Under the pieces are notes generated by a model. The model had not been told where the DNA came from. It searched no databases and saw nothing but the letters and a program-made list of their open reading frames with translations. A stretch of 38,794 bases of DNA from Aeromonas finlandensis (GTDB taxonomy: Bacteria; Pseudomonadota; Gammaproteobacteria; Enterobacterales; Aeromonadaceae). Location of the stretch: the NCBI RefSeq assembly GCF_000764645.1, contig NZ_JRGK01000262.1, forward strand, positions 1 to 38,794. Reading direction: 5' to 3'. Position numbers and translations under genes: made by a program. Of this stretch, positions 23,058 to 31,823 are shown in pieces. The first letter of the stretch is position 1. Each line of letters begins with the position of its first letter.

Positions 23058-24221
23058 ATGAACAACTTTACGCTCCATACCCCGACCAAAGTCCTGTTCG
23101 GCCAAGGGCAGATCGCCCAGCTGCGCGAGCAACTCCCCAGCGACGCCCGCGTCATGATCACCTACGGCGGCGGCAGCGTGGTACGCAGTGGCCTGCTGGA
23201 GCAGATCCGCAGCGAACTGGCTGGCATGACCCTGTTTGAATTTGGCGGCATCGAACCCAACCCGGCCTACGAGACCCTGATGGGCGCCGTTGAGCTGGCC
23301 CGTGCCGAGCGGGTCGACTTCCTGCTCGCCGTTGGCGGTGGCTCCGTGCTCGATGGCACCAAGTTTATCGCCGCTGCCGCGCACTACGATCTGGCCAAAG
23401 AGCCCTGGCACATTCTCGAGACCGTCGGCAGCGAAGTGCGCTCCGCCATTCCGCTCGGTTCAGTGCTGACTCTGCCGGCAACCGGCTCCGAAATGAACAT
23501 GGGTGCCGTCATCACCCGTCGCAGCAGTGGTGACAAGGTGCACTTCTTCTCGCCGTTCGTGATGCCGCGCTTCGCCGTGCTGGATCCGGTGCTCACCTAC
23601 ACCCTGCCCGAGCGTCAGGTGGCCAATGGTGTGGTGGATGCTTTCGTTCATACCGTGGAGCAGTACCTCACCTATCCGGTCAACGCCAAGGTGCAGGATC
23701 GCTTCGCCGAAGGCTTGCTGCTGACCCTGATCGAAGAGGGCCCCAAGGCGCTGGCCGAGCCGCACAACTACGAGGTGCGCGCCAACATCATGTGGAGCGC
23801 TACCATGGCGTTGAACGGCCTGATCGGTGCCGGTGTGCCGCAGGACTGGGCCACCCACATGCTGGGTCACGAGCTGACTGCCCTGCACGGCCTCGACCAT
23901 GCCCAGACCCTGGCGGCAGTGCTGCCCGCCCTGTTGCAGGCCAAGCGCAAACAGAAGCATGCCAAGCTGCTGCAATACGCAGAGCGGGTGTGGGGTCTGA
24001 ACAGCGGCAGCGAAGCGGAGCGCATCGACGATGCCATCGCCGCGACCCGCGACTTCTTCGAGCGGATGGGGGTCAAGACCCGACTGCGCGATTACGGTCT
24101 GAAAGATCTGGGTATCGATACCCTGATCGGCAAGCTGGGAGAGCACGGTATGACCCGTCTGGGCGAGCACAGCGATATCGATCTGGTGCAGAGCCAGCAT
24201 ATTTATGAAGCGGCCTGGTAA
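23058..24221 (+). CDS. yqhD: NADPH-dependent aldehyde reductase / alcohol dehydrogenase
   Basis: YqhD reduces short-chain and lipid-peroxidation aldehydes with NADPH. The 387 residues equal the E. coli length and align throughout (MNNFTLHTPTKVLFGQGQIA). The nucleotide motif is AVGGGSVLDGTKFIA. The metal ligands are D194 and H198 (VVDAFVHTVEQY) and H267 and H281 (HMLGHELTALHGLDHAQ). The start at the second ATG (23058) suits the AGAAGAAGG site. A 19-codon frame (23002-23061, MQSRFRGLAALT...) with GGAG overlaps this start as ATGA and may couple translation. Confidence 0.95.
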   Translation: MNNFTLHTPTKVLFGQGQIAQLREQLPSDARVMITYGGGSVVRSGLLEQIRSELAGMTLFEFGGIEPNPAYETLMGAVELARAERVDFLLAVGGGSVLDGTKFIAAAAHYDLAKEPWHILETVGSEVRSAIPLGSVLTLPATGSEMNMGAVITRRSSGDKVHFFSPFVMPRFAVLDPVLTYTLPERQVANGVVDAFVHTVEQYLTYPVNAKVQDRFAEGLLLTLIEEGPKALAEPHNYEVRANIMWSATMALNGLIGAGVPQDWATHMLGHELTALHGLDHAQTLAAVLPALLQAKRKQKHAKLLQYAERVWGLNSGSEAERIDDAIAATRDFFERMGVKTRLRDYGLKDLGIDTLIGKLGEHGMTRLGEHSDIDLVQSQHIYEAAW

Positions 24222-24263
24222 GGTCCGCCAATCGGCGCCACACGGGCGAAACGATTGAATTGT

Positions 24264-24307
24264 CGGGGCCGTCTCCCGCCATCGGGCGGCTGGACGGCCC
24301 CGTTTTT
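24264..24307 (+). terminator. Terminator of yqhD
   Basis: CGGGGCCGTC pairs with GACGGCCCCG across an inner GC-rich hairpin and is followed by TTTTT. Confidence 0.85.
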
Positions 24308-24728
24308 GTTGGGAAAATGTTACTTTTCGGCGTTTCGATGCGAGAAGTGAGACGAAAGCGGATTTCGTAAGAACAAAAAACGCTAAGATAGAGGGCCGGT
24401 AAAACATTTTTTTTGACTGGTTGGATCACTTTTTTCAGCCGTTTTTACTGGTATAAGCCTCTAATTTGGTTTGTTTTTTTTAATCGTAGCCAGGGATGGG
24501 CTGAATTCTGTACGAGTGCCGTCGGGACTGCGGTTGTAATAAAACTCCAAAATTTGATACTAATCACCTTCGCGCCTGAAAAGCGGGGGCCTGACCATGA
24601 CAGGAGGTTGAGGTAAAGCCTACTGATTTTCATAACAAAGAGCCCTGGACCTGCACTTTGGTCATGTCTTGTTTCGTCAGAAGTGAGACACTGGGCAGCG
24701 ATTGTTTATTAACCATCAGGGAATAGTC
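24308..24728 (+). promoter_or_regulatory. Long upstream region and promoter of pntAB
   Basis: About 420 bases without a convincing gene. The best promoter is -35 TTGTAA (24534-24539), 16-bp spacer and -10 GATACT (24556-24561), giving a 5' leader of about 160 bases. T-rich runs at 24408-24482 have no strong stem. I see no recognised riboswitch in the leader. Confidence 0.5.
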
Positions 24729-26255
24729 ATGCAGATTGGAATACCGAGAGAGAGTCTCGCCGGTGAGACCCGGGTCGCAGCGACCCCGGCTACCGTCGAG
24801 CAGCTGAAAAAGCTCGGCTTTGAGGTTGCCATCGAGTCCGGCGCAGGCCAGTTGGCCAGCTTCGATGATGCCGCCTTCGAGGCTGCCGGTGCCAGCGTGG
24901 TGCCGAATGTCTGGCAAGCCGACCTTATCTTCAAGGTCAATGCGCCGACCGATGCCGAGATCGCACAAATTAAAGATGGTGCCACTCTGGTGAGCTTCAT
25001 CTGGCCTGCCCAGAACCCTGAGCTGGTCAAGAAGCTGTCCGAGCGCAACATCAATGTGATGGCGATGGACATGGTGCCGCGGATCTCCCGTGCCCAGTCC
25101 CTCGACGCCCTCTCCTCCATGGCCAACATCGGTGGCTATCGCGCCGTGGTTGAAGCTGCGCACCAGTTCGGTCGCTTCTTCACCGGTCAAATTACCGCAG
25201 CCGGTAAAGTGCCGCCTGCCAAGGTGCTGGTGATCGGCGCCGGTGTAGCCGGTCTGGCCGCCATCGGTACTGCCGGTTCCCTCGGTGCCATCGTGCGTGC
25301 GTTCGATACCCGTCTGGAAGTGGCCGAGCAGATCGAATCCATGGGTGGGGAATTCCTCAAGCTGGACTTCGGCGGCGAAGATGGCGCCTCCTCCGACGGT
25401 TACGCCAAGGTGATGAGCGAAGAGTTCATCAAGGCCGAGATGGAGCTGTTTGCCCAGCAGGCCAAAGAGGTGGACATCATCATCACCACCGCCCTGATCC
25501 CGGGCAAGCCGGCTCCCAAGCTGATCACCAAAGAGATGGTCGACAGCATGAAGCCGGGCTCCGTCATCGTGGACATGGCCGCTCAGGCTGGCGGTAACTG
25601 CGAATACACAGTGCCGGGTGAACTGCATGTCACCGACAACGGCGTCAAGGTGATTGGTTACACCGATCTGCCGGGTCGCCTGCCTGCCCAATCCTCCCAG
25701 CTCTACGGTACCAACCTGGTCAACCTGATGAAGCTGATGTGCAAGGAGAAGGACGGCAACGTTGCCATCAACTTCGAAGATGTGGTTCAGCGCAACATGA
25801 CGGTGATCCAGGCCGGTGAAGTGACCTTCCCGCCGCCCGCCATCTCCGTCTCTGCCGCTCCGCAGAAACCCGCCGCCGCCAAACCGGCCGCCAAGAAAGA
25901 AGAGGCCAAGCCTTCCAACAAGAAGTTCGTGTTCGGTGCCCTTGGCATCGCCGCCTTCGGCTGGATTGCGTCCGTTGCCCCGGCAGCCTTCCTCTCCCAC
26001 TTCACCGTATTCATCCTGGCCTGTGTGGTCGGTTACTACGTGGTGTGGAACGTTTCGCACGCCCTGCATACGCCGCTGATGTCGGTCACCAATGCCATCT
26101 CCGGCATTATCGTGGTCGGTGCCCTGCTGCAGATCGGGCAAGGGTCGACCTTGGTCACCGTGCTGGCGTTCGTCGCCGTGCTGATTGCCAGTATCAACAT
26201 CTTCGGCGGTTTCACCGTCACTCAGCGCATGCTGAAGATGTTCCGTAAGGATTAA
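24729..26255 (+). CDS. pntA: NAD(P) transhydrogenase subunit alpha
   Basis: PntA with PntB moves hydride between NADH and NADP+, driven by the proton gradient, in the inner membrane. The 508 residues start [20 protein letters not shown]. The NAD-binding dI domain has [20 protein letters not shown] and [16 protein letters not shown]. An Ala/Pro/Lys-rich linker is at about 378-398. Three to four membrane helices at the C-terminus ([34 protein letters not shown]) make up part of dII. The length fits E. coli PntA (510). pntB follows after 11 bases. Confidence 0.97.
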   Translation: MQIGIPRESLAGETRVAATPATVEQLKKLGFEVAIESGAGQLASFDDAAFEAAGASVVPNVWQADLIFKVNAPTDAEIAQIKDGATLVSFIWPAQNPELVKKLSERNINVMAMDMVPRISRAQSLDALSSMANIGGYRAVVEAAHQFGRFFTGQITAAGKVPPAKVLVIGAGVAGLAAIGTAGSLGAIVRAFDTRLEVAEQIESMGGEFLKLDFGGEDGASSDGYAKVMSEEFIKAEMELFAQQAKEVDIIITTALIPGKPAPKLITKEMVDSMKPGSVIVDMAAQAGGNCEYTVPGELHVTDNGVKVIGYTDLPGRLPAQSSQLYGTNLVNLMKLMCKEKDGNVAINFEDVVQRNMTVIQAGEVTFPPPAISVSAAPQKPAAAKPAAKKEEAKPSNKKFVFGALGIAAFGWIASVAPAAFLSHFTVFILACVVGYYVVWNVSHALHTPLMSVTNAISGIIVVGALLQIGQGSTLVTVLAFVAVLIASINIFGGFTVTQRMLKMFRKD

Positions 26256-26266
26256 GGGGGTTTAAC

Positions 26267-27751
26267 GTGTCTCAAGGACTGGTAACAGCATCCTATATCG
26301 TTGCCGCCGTGCTCTTCATCCTCAGTCTCGCGGGACTGTCGAAGCAAGAAACGGCCAAGCATGGCAACCTGTTCGGTATCGCGGGTATGGCTATCGCCCT
26401 GCTCGCCACCGTATTCAACCCGGAGACCAGTGGCGTGCACTGGATCATTCTGGCCATGGTGATCGGCGGTGCCATCGGCGTGCGTCTGGCACTCAAGGTC
26501 GAGATGACCGAGATGCCCGAGCTGGTGGCTGTGCTGCACAGTTTCGTCGGTATGGCAGCGGTGCTGGTGGGCTTCAACAGCTTCATCGATCTGCACCCCT
26601 CTGCCCCTGCTGAAGTGGTGGTCTCCGTCGGTTCCAACCTGGATGCCACGCTGGCAGCCGCCCGTGCGGCATTCGAACAGGCGGCCAGCGTCGCCCAGGT
26701 CGAGCACCTCTCCGGCGCCATGCTGAACATCCACCTGGTCGAGATCTTCCTGGGCGTCTTCATCGGTGCCGTGACCTTCACCGGTTCCGTGGTGGCGTTC
26801 GGCAAACTGCGTGGTCTCATCTCCTCCAAGCCGCTGATGCTGCCGCACCGCCACAAGCTGAACCTGCTGGCCGTGGTCGCCTCGCTGGCGCTGATGGTCT
26901 ACTTCGTCAACGCGGGCGGCTCTACCTTCGCCCTGCTGGTGATGACCCTGATCGCCTTCGCCTTCGGCTGGCATCTGGTGGCCTCCATCGGCGGTGCCGA
27001 CATGCCGGTGGTGGTCTCCATGCTGAACTCCTACTCCGGTTGGGCGGCAGCGGCGGCGGGCTTCATGCTCTCCAACGACCTGCTGATCGTGGTGGGTGCG
27101 CTGGTTGGTTCCTCCGGTGCCATCCTGTCGTACATCATGTGTAAAGCGATGAACCGCTCCTTCATCTCCGTGATCGCCGGTGGCTTCGGCTCCGACGGCG
27201 TGGCCTCCACGGCTGATCAGGAGATGGGCGAATACCGCGAAACCAGCGCCGAGGAAGTGGCTGACCTGCTGAAGAACTCCAGCTCCGTCATCATCACCCC
27301 GGGCTACGGCATGGCGGTGGCGCAGGCTCAGTATCCGGTGGCTGAAATCACCCAGAAGCTGCGTGATCGCGGCGTCAAGGTGCGCTTCGGTATCCACCCG
27401 GTTGCCGGTCGTCTGCCAGGCCACATGAACGTGCTGCTGGCGGAAGCGAAAGTGCCGTATGACATCGTGCTGGAAATGGATGAGATCAACGACGACTTCG
27501 CCGATACCGACACCGTGCTGGTGATCGGTGCCAACGACACCGTTAACCCGGCTGCGATGGAAGATCCGGGCAGCCCGATCGCCGGTATGCCGGTACTGGA
27601 AGTGTGGAAAGCGCAGAATGTCATCGGCTTCAAGCGCTCCATGAACACTGGCTACGCCGGTGTCCAGAACCCGCTGTTCTTCAAAGATAATACCCAGATG
27701 CTGTTTGGCGATGCCAAGGCGAGCGTCGAGGCGATCCTCAAGGCACTGTAA
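26267..27751 (+). CDS. pntB: NAD(P) transhydrogenase subunit beta, with an extra loop
   Basis: PntB supplies the rest of the proton channel and the NADP-binding dIII domain. It starts at GTG ([17 protein letters not shown]) after AAGGGGG. The membrane part contains [15 protein letters not shown] and [20 protein letters not shown]. dIII has [34 protein letters not shown] and [12 protein letters not shown]. At 494 residues it is about 32 longer than E. coli PntB (462). The excess is an Ala-rich segment at about 110-150 between two membrane helices, where E. coli has only a short loop. Confidence 0.96.
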   Translation: MSQGLVTASYIVAAVLFILSLAGLSKQETAKHGNLFGIAGMAIALLATVFNPETSGVHWIILAMVIGGAIGVRLALKVEMTEMPELVAVLHSFVGMAAVLVGFNSFIDLHPSAPAEVVVSVGSNLDATLAAARAAFEQAASVAQVEHLSGAMLNIHLVEIFLGVFIGAVTFTGSVVAFGKLRGLISSKPLMLPHRHKLNLLAVVASLALMVYFVNAGGSTFALLVMTLIAFAFGWHLVASIGGADMPVVVSMLNSYSGWAAAAAGFMLSNDLLIVVGALVGSSGAILSYIMCKAMNRSFISVIAGGFGSDGVASTADQEMGEYRETSAEEVADLLKNSSSVIITPGYGMAVAQAQYPVAEITQKLRDRGVKVRFGIHPVAGRLPGHMNVLLAEAKVPYDIVLEMDEINDDFADTDTVLVIGANDTVNPAAMEDPGSPIAGMPVLEVWKAQNVIGFKRSMNTGYAGVQNPLFFKDNTQMLFGDAKASVEAILKAL

Positions 27752-27774
27752 GTGCCCGTCAGGGACCGCATATC

Positions 27775-27798
27775 AAGGAGGCTTCGGCCTCCTTTTTT
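27775..27798 (+). terminator. Terminator of pntAB
   Basis: AAGGAGGC-TTCG-GCCTCCTT followed by a T run. Confidence 0.9.
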
Positions 27799-27849
27799 AT
27801 TGCCCATCCATTGTATATCCTCAAACCATGTTGGTATGGAGATGTGCTC

Positions 27850-28626
27850 ATGGATTGGCGGCGAAGATGGCGGCAGGTGTGGCAAGGTGGCTGGGTGCTG
27901 GCCTCGCTTTTTCTGGGCGGCAGCGCGCTGGCTGACGAGCAACCAACCCTGACCATACTGACCGAGCTGTGGCCCCCTTATGTGATGCGCGGCGACAACG
28001 ACGAACTGGTGGGGGCCGATCTCGATCTGGCCCGCGCCGTGCTGCTCCAGATGGGTTATCGCACCGAAATAAAAGTACTGCCCTGGAAGCGGGTATTGCA
28101 GCAGGCCCGCCTCAAGCAGGGGGATGCGGTACTCGACGTCTTCTTTGAATCCTCCCGCCAGCAGTGGCTCCACTACCCCGAAGAGCCGCTCTCTTACAGC
28201 GGCGAAGTGCTCTTCTATCCGGCGGATCGCCCGGTAAAATTCGAGCAGCTCTCCGATCTCAAGGGGTTGCGGGTCGGCATTCAGGCCGACTACGCCTACA
28301 GCCCCGATTTTCTGGCCGATCCCGGGGTGACTCGGGTGCCGATGACCGGTGAGGGGAATGCCATCAAACAGCTGCATCTGATGATGGCCGGTCGGTTGGA
28401 CGGAGTGGTACTCAACGAGCGGGTTGGCCACTATTTGCTGCACACCCAGGGGTTGCAGGATCAGGTGAGTCACGGCACGCGCCTGCTGACCGACGACAAC
28501 CGCAACTTCCTCGCCTTTACCCACAAGCCCGGCCACGACCAGCTGGCCATTCGTTTCTCCTCCGCACTCAAGGCGTTCAAACAGACCCCTGCCTACCAGC
28601 AGTTACTGGCCCGCTATCACCTCTGA
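27850..28626 (+). CDS. Periplasmic solute-binding protein, family 3 type
   Basis: A 258-residue protein with a signal peptide (positively charged MDWRRRWRQ, hydrophobic core, cleavage near GGSALA-DEQ). The mature part has family-3 motifs: LTILTELWPPYVM, GADLDLARAVLLQMGYRTE, LPWKRVLQQARLKQGDAVLD, LKGLRVGIQADYAYSPDF. There is no permease or ATPase gene beside it, so it may be a stand-alone sensor or feed a distant system. The ligand is unknown; amino acids are usual for the family. GGAG lies about 10 bases before the ATG; an earlier ATG at 27811 would spoil the signal peptide. Confidence 0.85.
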   Translation: MDWRRRWRQVWQGGWVLASLFLGGSALADEQPTLTILTELWPPYVMRGDNDELVGADLDLARAVLLQMGYRTEIKVLPWKRVLQQARLKQGDAVLDVFFESSRQQWLHYPEEPLSYSGEVLFYPADRPVKFEQLSDLKGLRVGIQADYAYSPDFLADPGVTRVPMTGEGNAIKQLHLMMAGRLDGVVLNERVGHYLLHTQGLQDQVSHGTRLLTDDNRNFLAFTHKPGHDQLAIRFSSALKAFKQTPAYQQLLARYHL

Positions 28627-28713
28627 GCGGCCACAGGGCTGTGCGCCGCTTCACAATTTGTCGCACTTTGTTAAAAGGCGGGCATAATGGCGCTGAAAAA
28701 AGCGATATTGCGC

Positions 28714-28754
28714 AACTTAATTTGATTATATTGACATTAAAATCAAATTAAGTT
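28714..28754. promoter_or_regulatory. Long inverted repeat upstream of the cysteine desulfidase gene
   Basis: A perfect 14-bp inverted repeat, AACTTAATTTGATT (28714-28727) and AATCAAATTAAGTT (28741-28754), flanks 13 bases that contain TTGACA. It is very AT-rich, unlike a terminator, and lies 150 bases before the gene. An operator for an unknown regulator is the simplest reading. Confidence 0.5.
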
Positions 28755-28905
28755 GATTTTCATGGGGCAGTCTCCAGACTGCGACCCTCTCGCGATACTC
28801 ATTGCGGCGCACCCAGAGTGGATACCAACCCCGCGTCACCTTTTTTGCCATGTTGTTGCCTGTGGCGATGACTGGTATTGCTCCATGAACATGAGAAACA
28901 CTGCG

Positions 28906-30192
28906 ATGAAAGCACAATGGACCGACTTTATTACCCTGCTCAAGCGTGAAGTGGTGCCGGCCCTGGGCTGTACCGAGCCGATGTCGGTGGCGCTGGCGGC
29001 GGCCAACTGCCGCAAGCTGCTGGGGGAGACCCCGACCCGCATCAGCGTCTGGGTCAGTGGCAATCTGTTCAAGAACGGCATGGGGGTCGGGGTACCGGGC
29101 ACCGGCATGATTGGTCTGCCGGTGGCGGCTGCGGTCGGCATCACCGGCGGCAATCCCGATGCCGGGCTGGAGGTGCTCAAGACCCTTACGCCGCAGCAGG
29201 TGGAAGCGGCCAAGGCGCTGCTGCCGGTCATCAAGGTGGATGTGAAGGATGTGCCGGACGTGCTCTACGCCGAGGTGCTGGCAGAAGTTGAAGGGCACAG
29301 CGCCCGGGTGGTGATCTGTACCGACCACACTCGCATCATCCTGATGGAGAAGGATGGCGAGGTACTGATGGAGCAGAACAGTGCCCCCGGCGTGCAGATC
29401 CAGCCAGCCAAATCCGCTAAACCGACCATGACCCTGCGGGAGATCGTCGACTTCGCATTGGGAGTGCCGCTGGCGGAGATCGACTTCATCCGCGAGGCCG
29501 CCACCATGAATCAGGCGCTGGCGGACGAAGGGTTGCAGGGTTACGGCCTGCAGATCGGCAAGATCCTCACCGAACAGGTGGAGCGCAAGCTGCTCTCCGA
29601 TGACCTGATGACCCTGGCCATGCGCCTCTCTTCCGCCGCCTCCGATGCGCGGATGGATGGCGCCATGCTGCCCGCCATGTCCAACTCCGGTTCCGGCAAT
29701 CAGGGCATCGCCGCCACCATGCCGGTGGTCGCCGCCGCTCGTTTCCTCAAGGTGAGTGACGAGCAGCTGACCCGGGCACTGGTGATGAGCCATCTGGTGG
29801 CCATCTACATCAAGACCTATCAGAACAAGCTGTCGGCCCTCTGCGCCGCCAGTACCGCCGCCATGGGCTCCGGTGCCGCCATCACCTGGCTGCTGGGTGG
29901 GCAGTATCAGCAGATCAGCCACTGCATCAACAACATGATTGGCGATGTCTCCGGCATCATCTGCGACGGTGCTGGTAGCGCCTGCTCCATGAAGGTCTCT
30001 ACCTCCACCTCGGCGGCGGTGAAGTCCTCCCTGATGGCTATCAACAACCTGCATGTCCCCCAGAGTGAGGGGATCGTCTCCGATGACGTGGATCAGACCA
30101 TCGCCAATCTGGGCCGCCTCTCGAAAGAGGGGATGCTGGATACCGACATCGAAATCATCAACATCATGCGAGCGAAACAGCAGAAGCAGTGA
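28906..30192 (+). CDS. cyuA: L-cysteine desulfidase family protein (CyuA/YhaM, UPF0597)
   Basis: Characterised members break L-cysteine into pyruvate, ammonia and sulfide using an iron-sulfur cluster. From MKAQWTDFITLLKREVVPAL the protein has 428 residues. The cluster-type cysteines are C22 (LGCTEP), C313 (LCAAST), C353 and C360 (IICDGAGSACSMKVSTS). Other landmarks are VPGTGMIGLPVAAAVGITGG and MSNSGSGNQGI. ATGs at 28885 and 28891 are possible, but alignment to the E. coli protein favours 28906; no ribosome site is strong. The cystine importer gene next door agrees with this role. Confidence 0.88.
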   Translation: MKAQWTDFITLLKREVVPALGCTEPMSVALAAANCRKLLGETPTRISVWVSGNLFKNGMGVGVPGTGMIGLPVAAAVGITGGNPDAGLEVLKTLTPQQVEAAKALLPVIKVDVKDVPDVLYAEVLAEVEGHSARVVICTDHTRIILMEKDGEVLMEQNSAPGVQIQPAKSAKPTMTLREIVDFALGVPLAEIDFIREAATMNQALADEGLQGYGLQIGKILTEQVERKLLSDDLMTLAMRLSSAASDARMDGAMLPAMSNSGSGNQGIAATMPVVAAARFLKVSDEQLTRALVMSHLVAIYIKTYQNKLSALCAASTAAMGSGAAITWLLGGQYQQISHCINNMIGDVSGIICDGAGSACSMKVSTSTSAAVKSSLMAINNLHVPQSEGIVSDDVDQTIANLGRLSKEGMLDTDIEIINIMRAKQQKQ

Positions 30193-30200
30193 ATCTGTGA

Positions 30201-30229
30201 CAAGGGGGCGATAGACCCCCTTGTTCTTG
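30201..30229 (+). terminator. Hairpin terminator after the cysteine desulfidase gene
   Basis: CAAGGGGG, 7-base loop, CCCCCTTG, then TTCTTGT. The T tract is imperfect, so readthrough to the transporter is possible. Confidence 0.65.
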
Positions 30230-30325
30230 TCACGACGGCGCAGACCGTCTGACACGGTTGCCAGGGCAAGCATGGCGCTTGCTCTTGTTTCTCGGGCGCC
30301 AGCCCGCTTTTTGGGGAGTCATACC

Positions 30326-31726
30326 ATGACACTTAGCGTTATCGGCAATCTGGCCATCGCCGCCATCTTGCTGTTCTTTCTCTACCGGTTACAGGAAAAA
30401 CATGTGAGCTTCACCCGCCGGGTATTTGCCGGTCTGGGGCTCGGTATTCTGTTCGGCGCCGCGCTGCAACTGCTCTACGGTGCCGGTTCGCCGGTTATTG
30501 TCCAGACCATCGACTATCTGGATATCGTGGGTAGCGGCTATGTGAAGCTGCTGCAGATGATCATCATCCCGCTGATCATGGTCTCCATCATCGGTGCCAT
30601 CCTCAAGCTCAATGGCGGCACTGCGCTGGGCAAGATCAGCGCCATGACCATCGGCGTGCTGATCTTCACTACTGCCATCGCCGCCGGGGCGGGCATCCTG
30701 ATGTCCAACCTGTTCGGCCTGACCGCCGAAGGGCTCACCTCCGGTGCCGCCGAGAGTGCCCGTGGCGCCGCGCTGCAGACCACCCTCGGCAGCGTCGAGA
30801 GCATGTCCTTTGCCAAGATGGTGCTGGAGTTCATTCCGGCCAACCCCTTCCTCGACATGACCGGGGCGCGCAAGACCTCTACCATCGCCGTGGTGATCTT
30901 CTCCATCTTCATCGGCCTCTCTGCCACCGGCATTGCCCGCAAGAAGCCTGAGATCTTCGCCAGCTTCAGCCACTTCGTGGCCGTGGCTCACGCCATCGTG
31001 ATGCGAATGGTGACCCTGGTGCTGCGCCTGACCCCGTTCGGCGTGCTGGCGCTGATGACCAAGGTGGTCTCCGGTTCCAACTACGCGGATATTCTCAACC
31101 TGCTCAGCTTTGTGATGGCCTCTTACGGCGCCATCGCCATCATGTTTGCCGTGCATCTGCTGCTGGTGAGCATGGTCGGCATCAACCCGCTGCGCTTCCT
31201 CAAGAAGATCACCCCGGTGCTGGCGTTTGCCTTCACCTCGCGCACCAGTGCGGGCTCCATCCCGATGAACGTGCAGACCCAGACCAAGTCGCTGGGTATT
31301 CCGGAGGGGATCGCCAACTTCGCCGCCTCCTTCGGTTCCACCATCGGCCAGAACGGCTGTGCCGGTATCTATCCGGCGATGCTGGCAGTGATGATTGCCC
31401 CGACTGTCGGGGTCAACCCGATGGATCCCGGCTTCATCATGACCCTGATCGCCATCATCACCGTCAGCTCCTTCGGGGTGGCCGGGATTGGTGGTGGTGC
31501 TACCTTTGCCGCGCTGATCGTGCTCTCCGCACTGGACTTCCCGGTGGCGCTGGCCGGTCTGCTGATCTCCATCGAGCCGCTGATCGACATGGGCCGCACC
31601 GCGCTGAACGTCTCCGGCTCCATCACCGCAGGGACGGTCACCAGCCGCCTGATGGGCGAAACCGACATGCATGTGTTCAACAGCGATCACGAAGTGAGTC
31701 TGGACGGCGAAGAGTCCACCGTCTGA
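30326..31726 (+). CDS. tcyP: L-cystine symporter TcyP/YdjN
   Basis: A 466-residue sodium:dicarboxylate-symporter-fold membrane protein that aligns along its length with E. coli YdjN/TcyP, an L-cystine importer. Shared phrases include LLQMIIIPLIMVSIIGAI, NLFGLTAEGL, AFTSRTSAGSIPMNVQTQTK, FGSTIGQNGCAGIYPAMLAV, and the C-terminal EPLIDMGRTALNVSGSITAG. GGGGAG upstream fixes the start at MTLSVIGNLA. It lies 133 bases after the desulfidase gene and 97 before the flavoprotein gene, all on one strand. Confidence 0.92.
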   Translation: MTLSVIGNLAIAAILLFFLYRLQEKHVSFTRRVFAGLGLGILFGAALQLLYGAGSPVIVQTIDYLDIVGSGYVKLLQMIIIPLIMVSIIGAILKLNGGTALGKISAMTIGVLIFTTAIAAGAGILMSNLFGLTAEGLTSGAAESARGAALQTTLGSVESMSFAKMVLEFIPANPFLDMTGARKTSTIAVVIFSIFIGLSATGIARKKPEIFASFSHFVAVAHAIVMRMVTLVLRLTPFGVLALMTKVVSGSNYADILNLLSFVMASYGAIAIMFAVHLLLVSMVGINPLRFLKKITPVLAFAFTSRTSAGSIPMNVQTQTKSLGIPEGIANFAASFGSTIGQNGCAGIYPAMLAVMIAPTVGVNPMDPGFIMTLIAIITVSSFGVAGIGGGATFAALIVLSALDFPVALAGLLISIEPLIDMGRTALNVSGSITAGTVTSRLMGETDMHVFNSDHEVSLDGEESTV

Positions 31727-31749
31727 TTTGCGTCGGTTGATCTGCCTGT

Positions 31750-31804
31750 GGAAAGGGACGACCCTTTCCCGTCATAGACCGCAGGGAGGGCATGCCCTCC
31801 CTGC
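31750..31804 (+). terminator. Two tandem hairpins between tcyP and the flavoprotein gene
   Basis: First GGAAAGGG-ACGA-CCCTTTCC (31750-31769), then a perfect 24-base palindrome (31781-31804, half-site GCAGGGAGGGCA). Neither has a T tract. They could reduce, stabilise or process the transcript. Confidence 0.5.
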
Positions 31805-31823
31805 GCCATTGAGAGGAAAAACA

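Noticed and set aside
23002-23061. 19-codon frame before yqhD with AGA AGA AGG codons as an Arg-sensing leader
   Set aside because: The AGAAGAAGG run is most simply the yqhD ribosome binding site; there is no functional link to arginine.
21468-23411. One 647-codon minus-strand frame spanning lipocalin and AraC
   Set aside because: Only its last 170 codons (lipocalin) make sense; the upstream part is the AraC gene read in the wrong frame, and a signal peptide with its own ribosome site starts at 21980.
30389-31690. 433-codon minus-strand His/Asp/Gly-rich frame opposite tcyP
   Set aside because: Typical shadow of a membrane-protein gene; the plus frame aligns along its length with TcyP.
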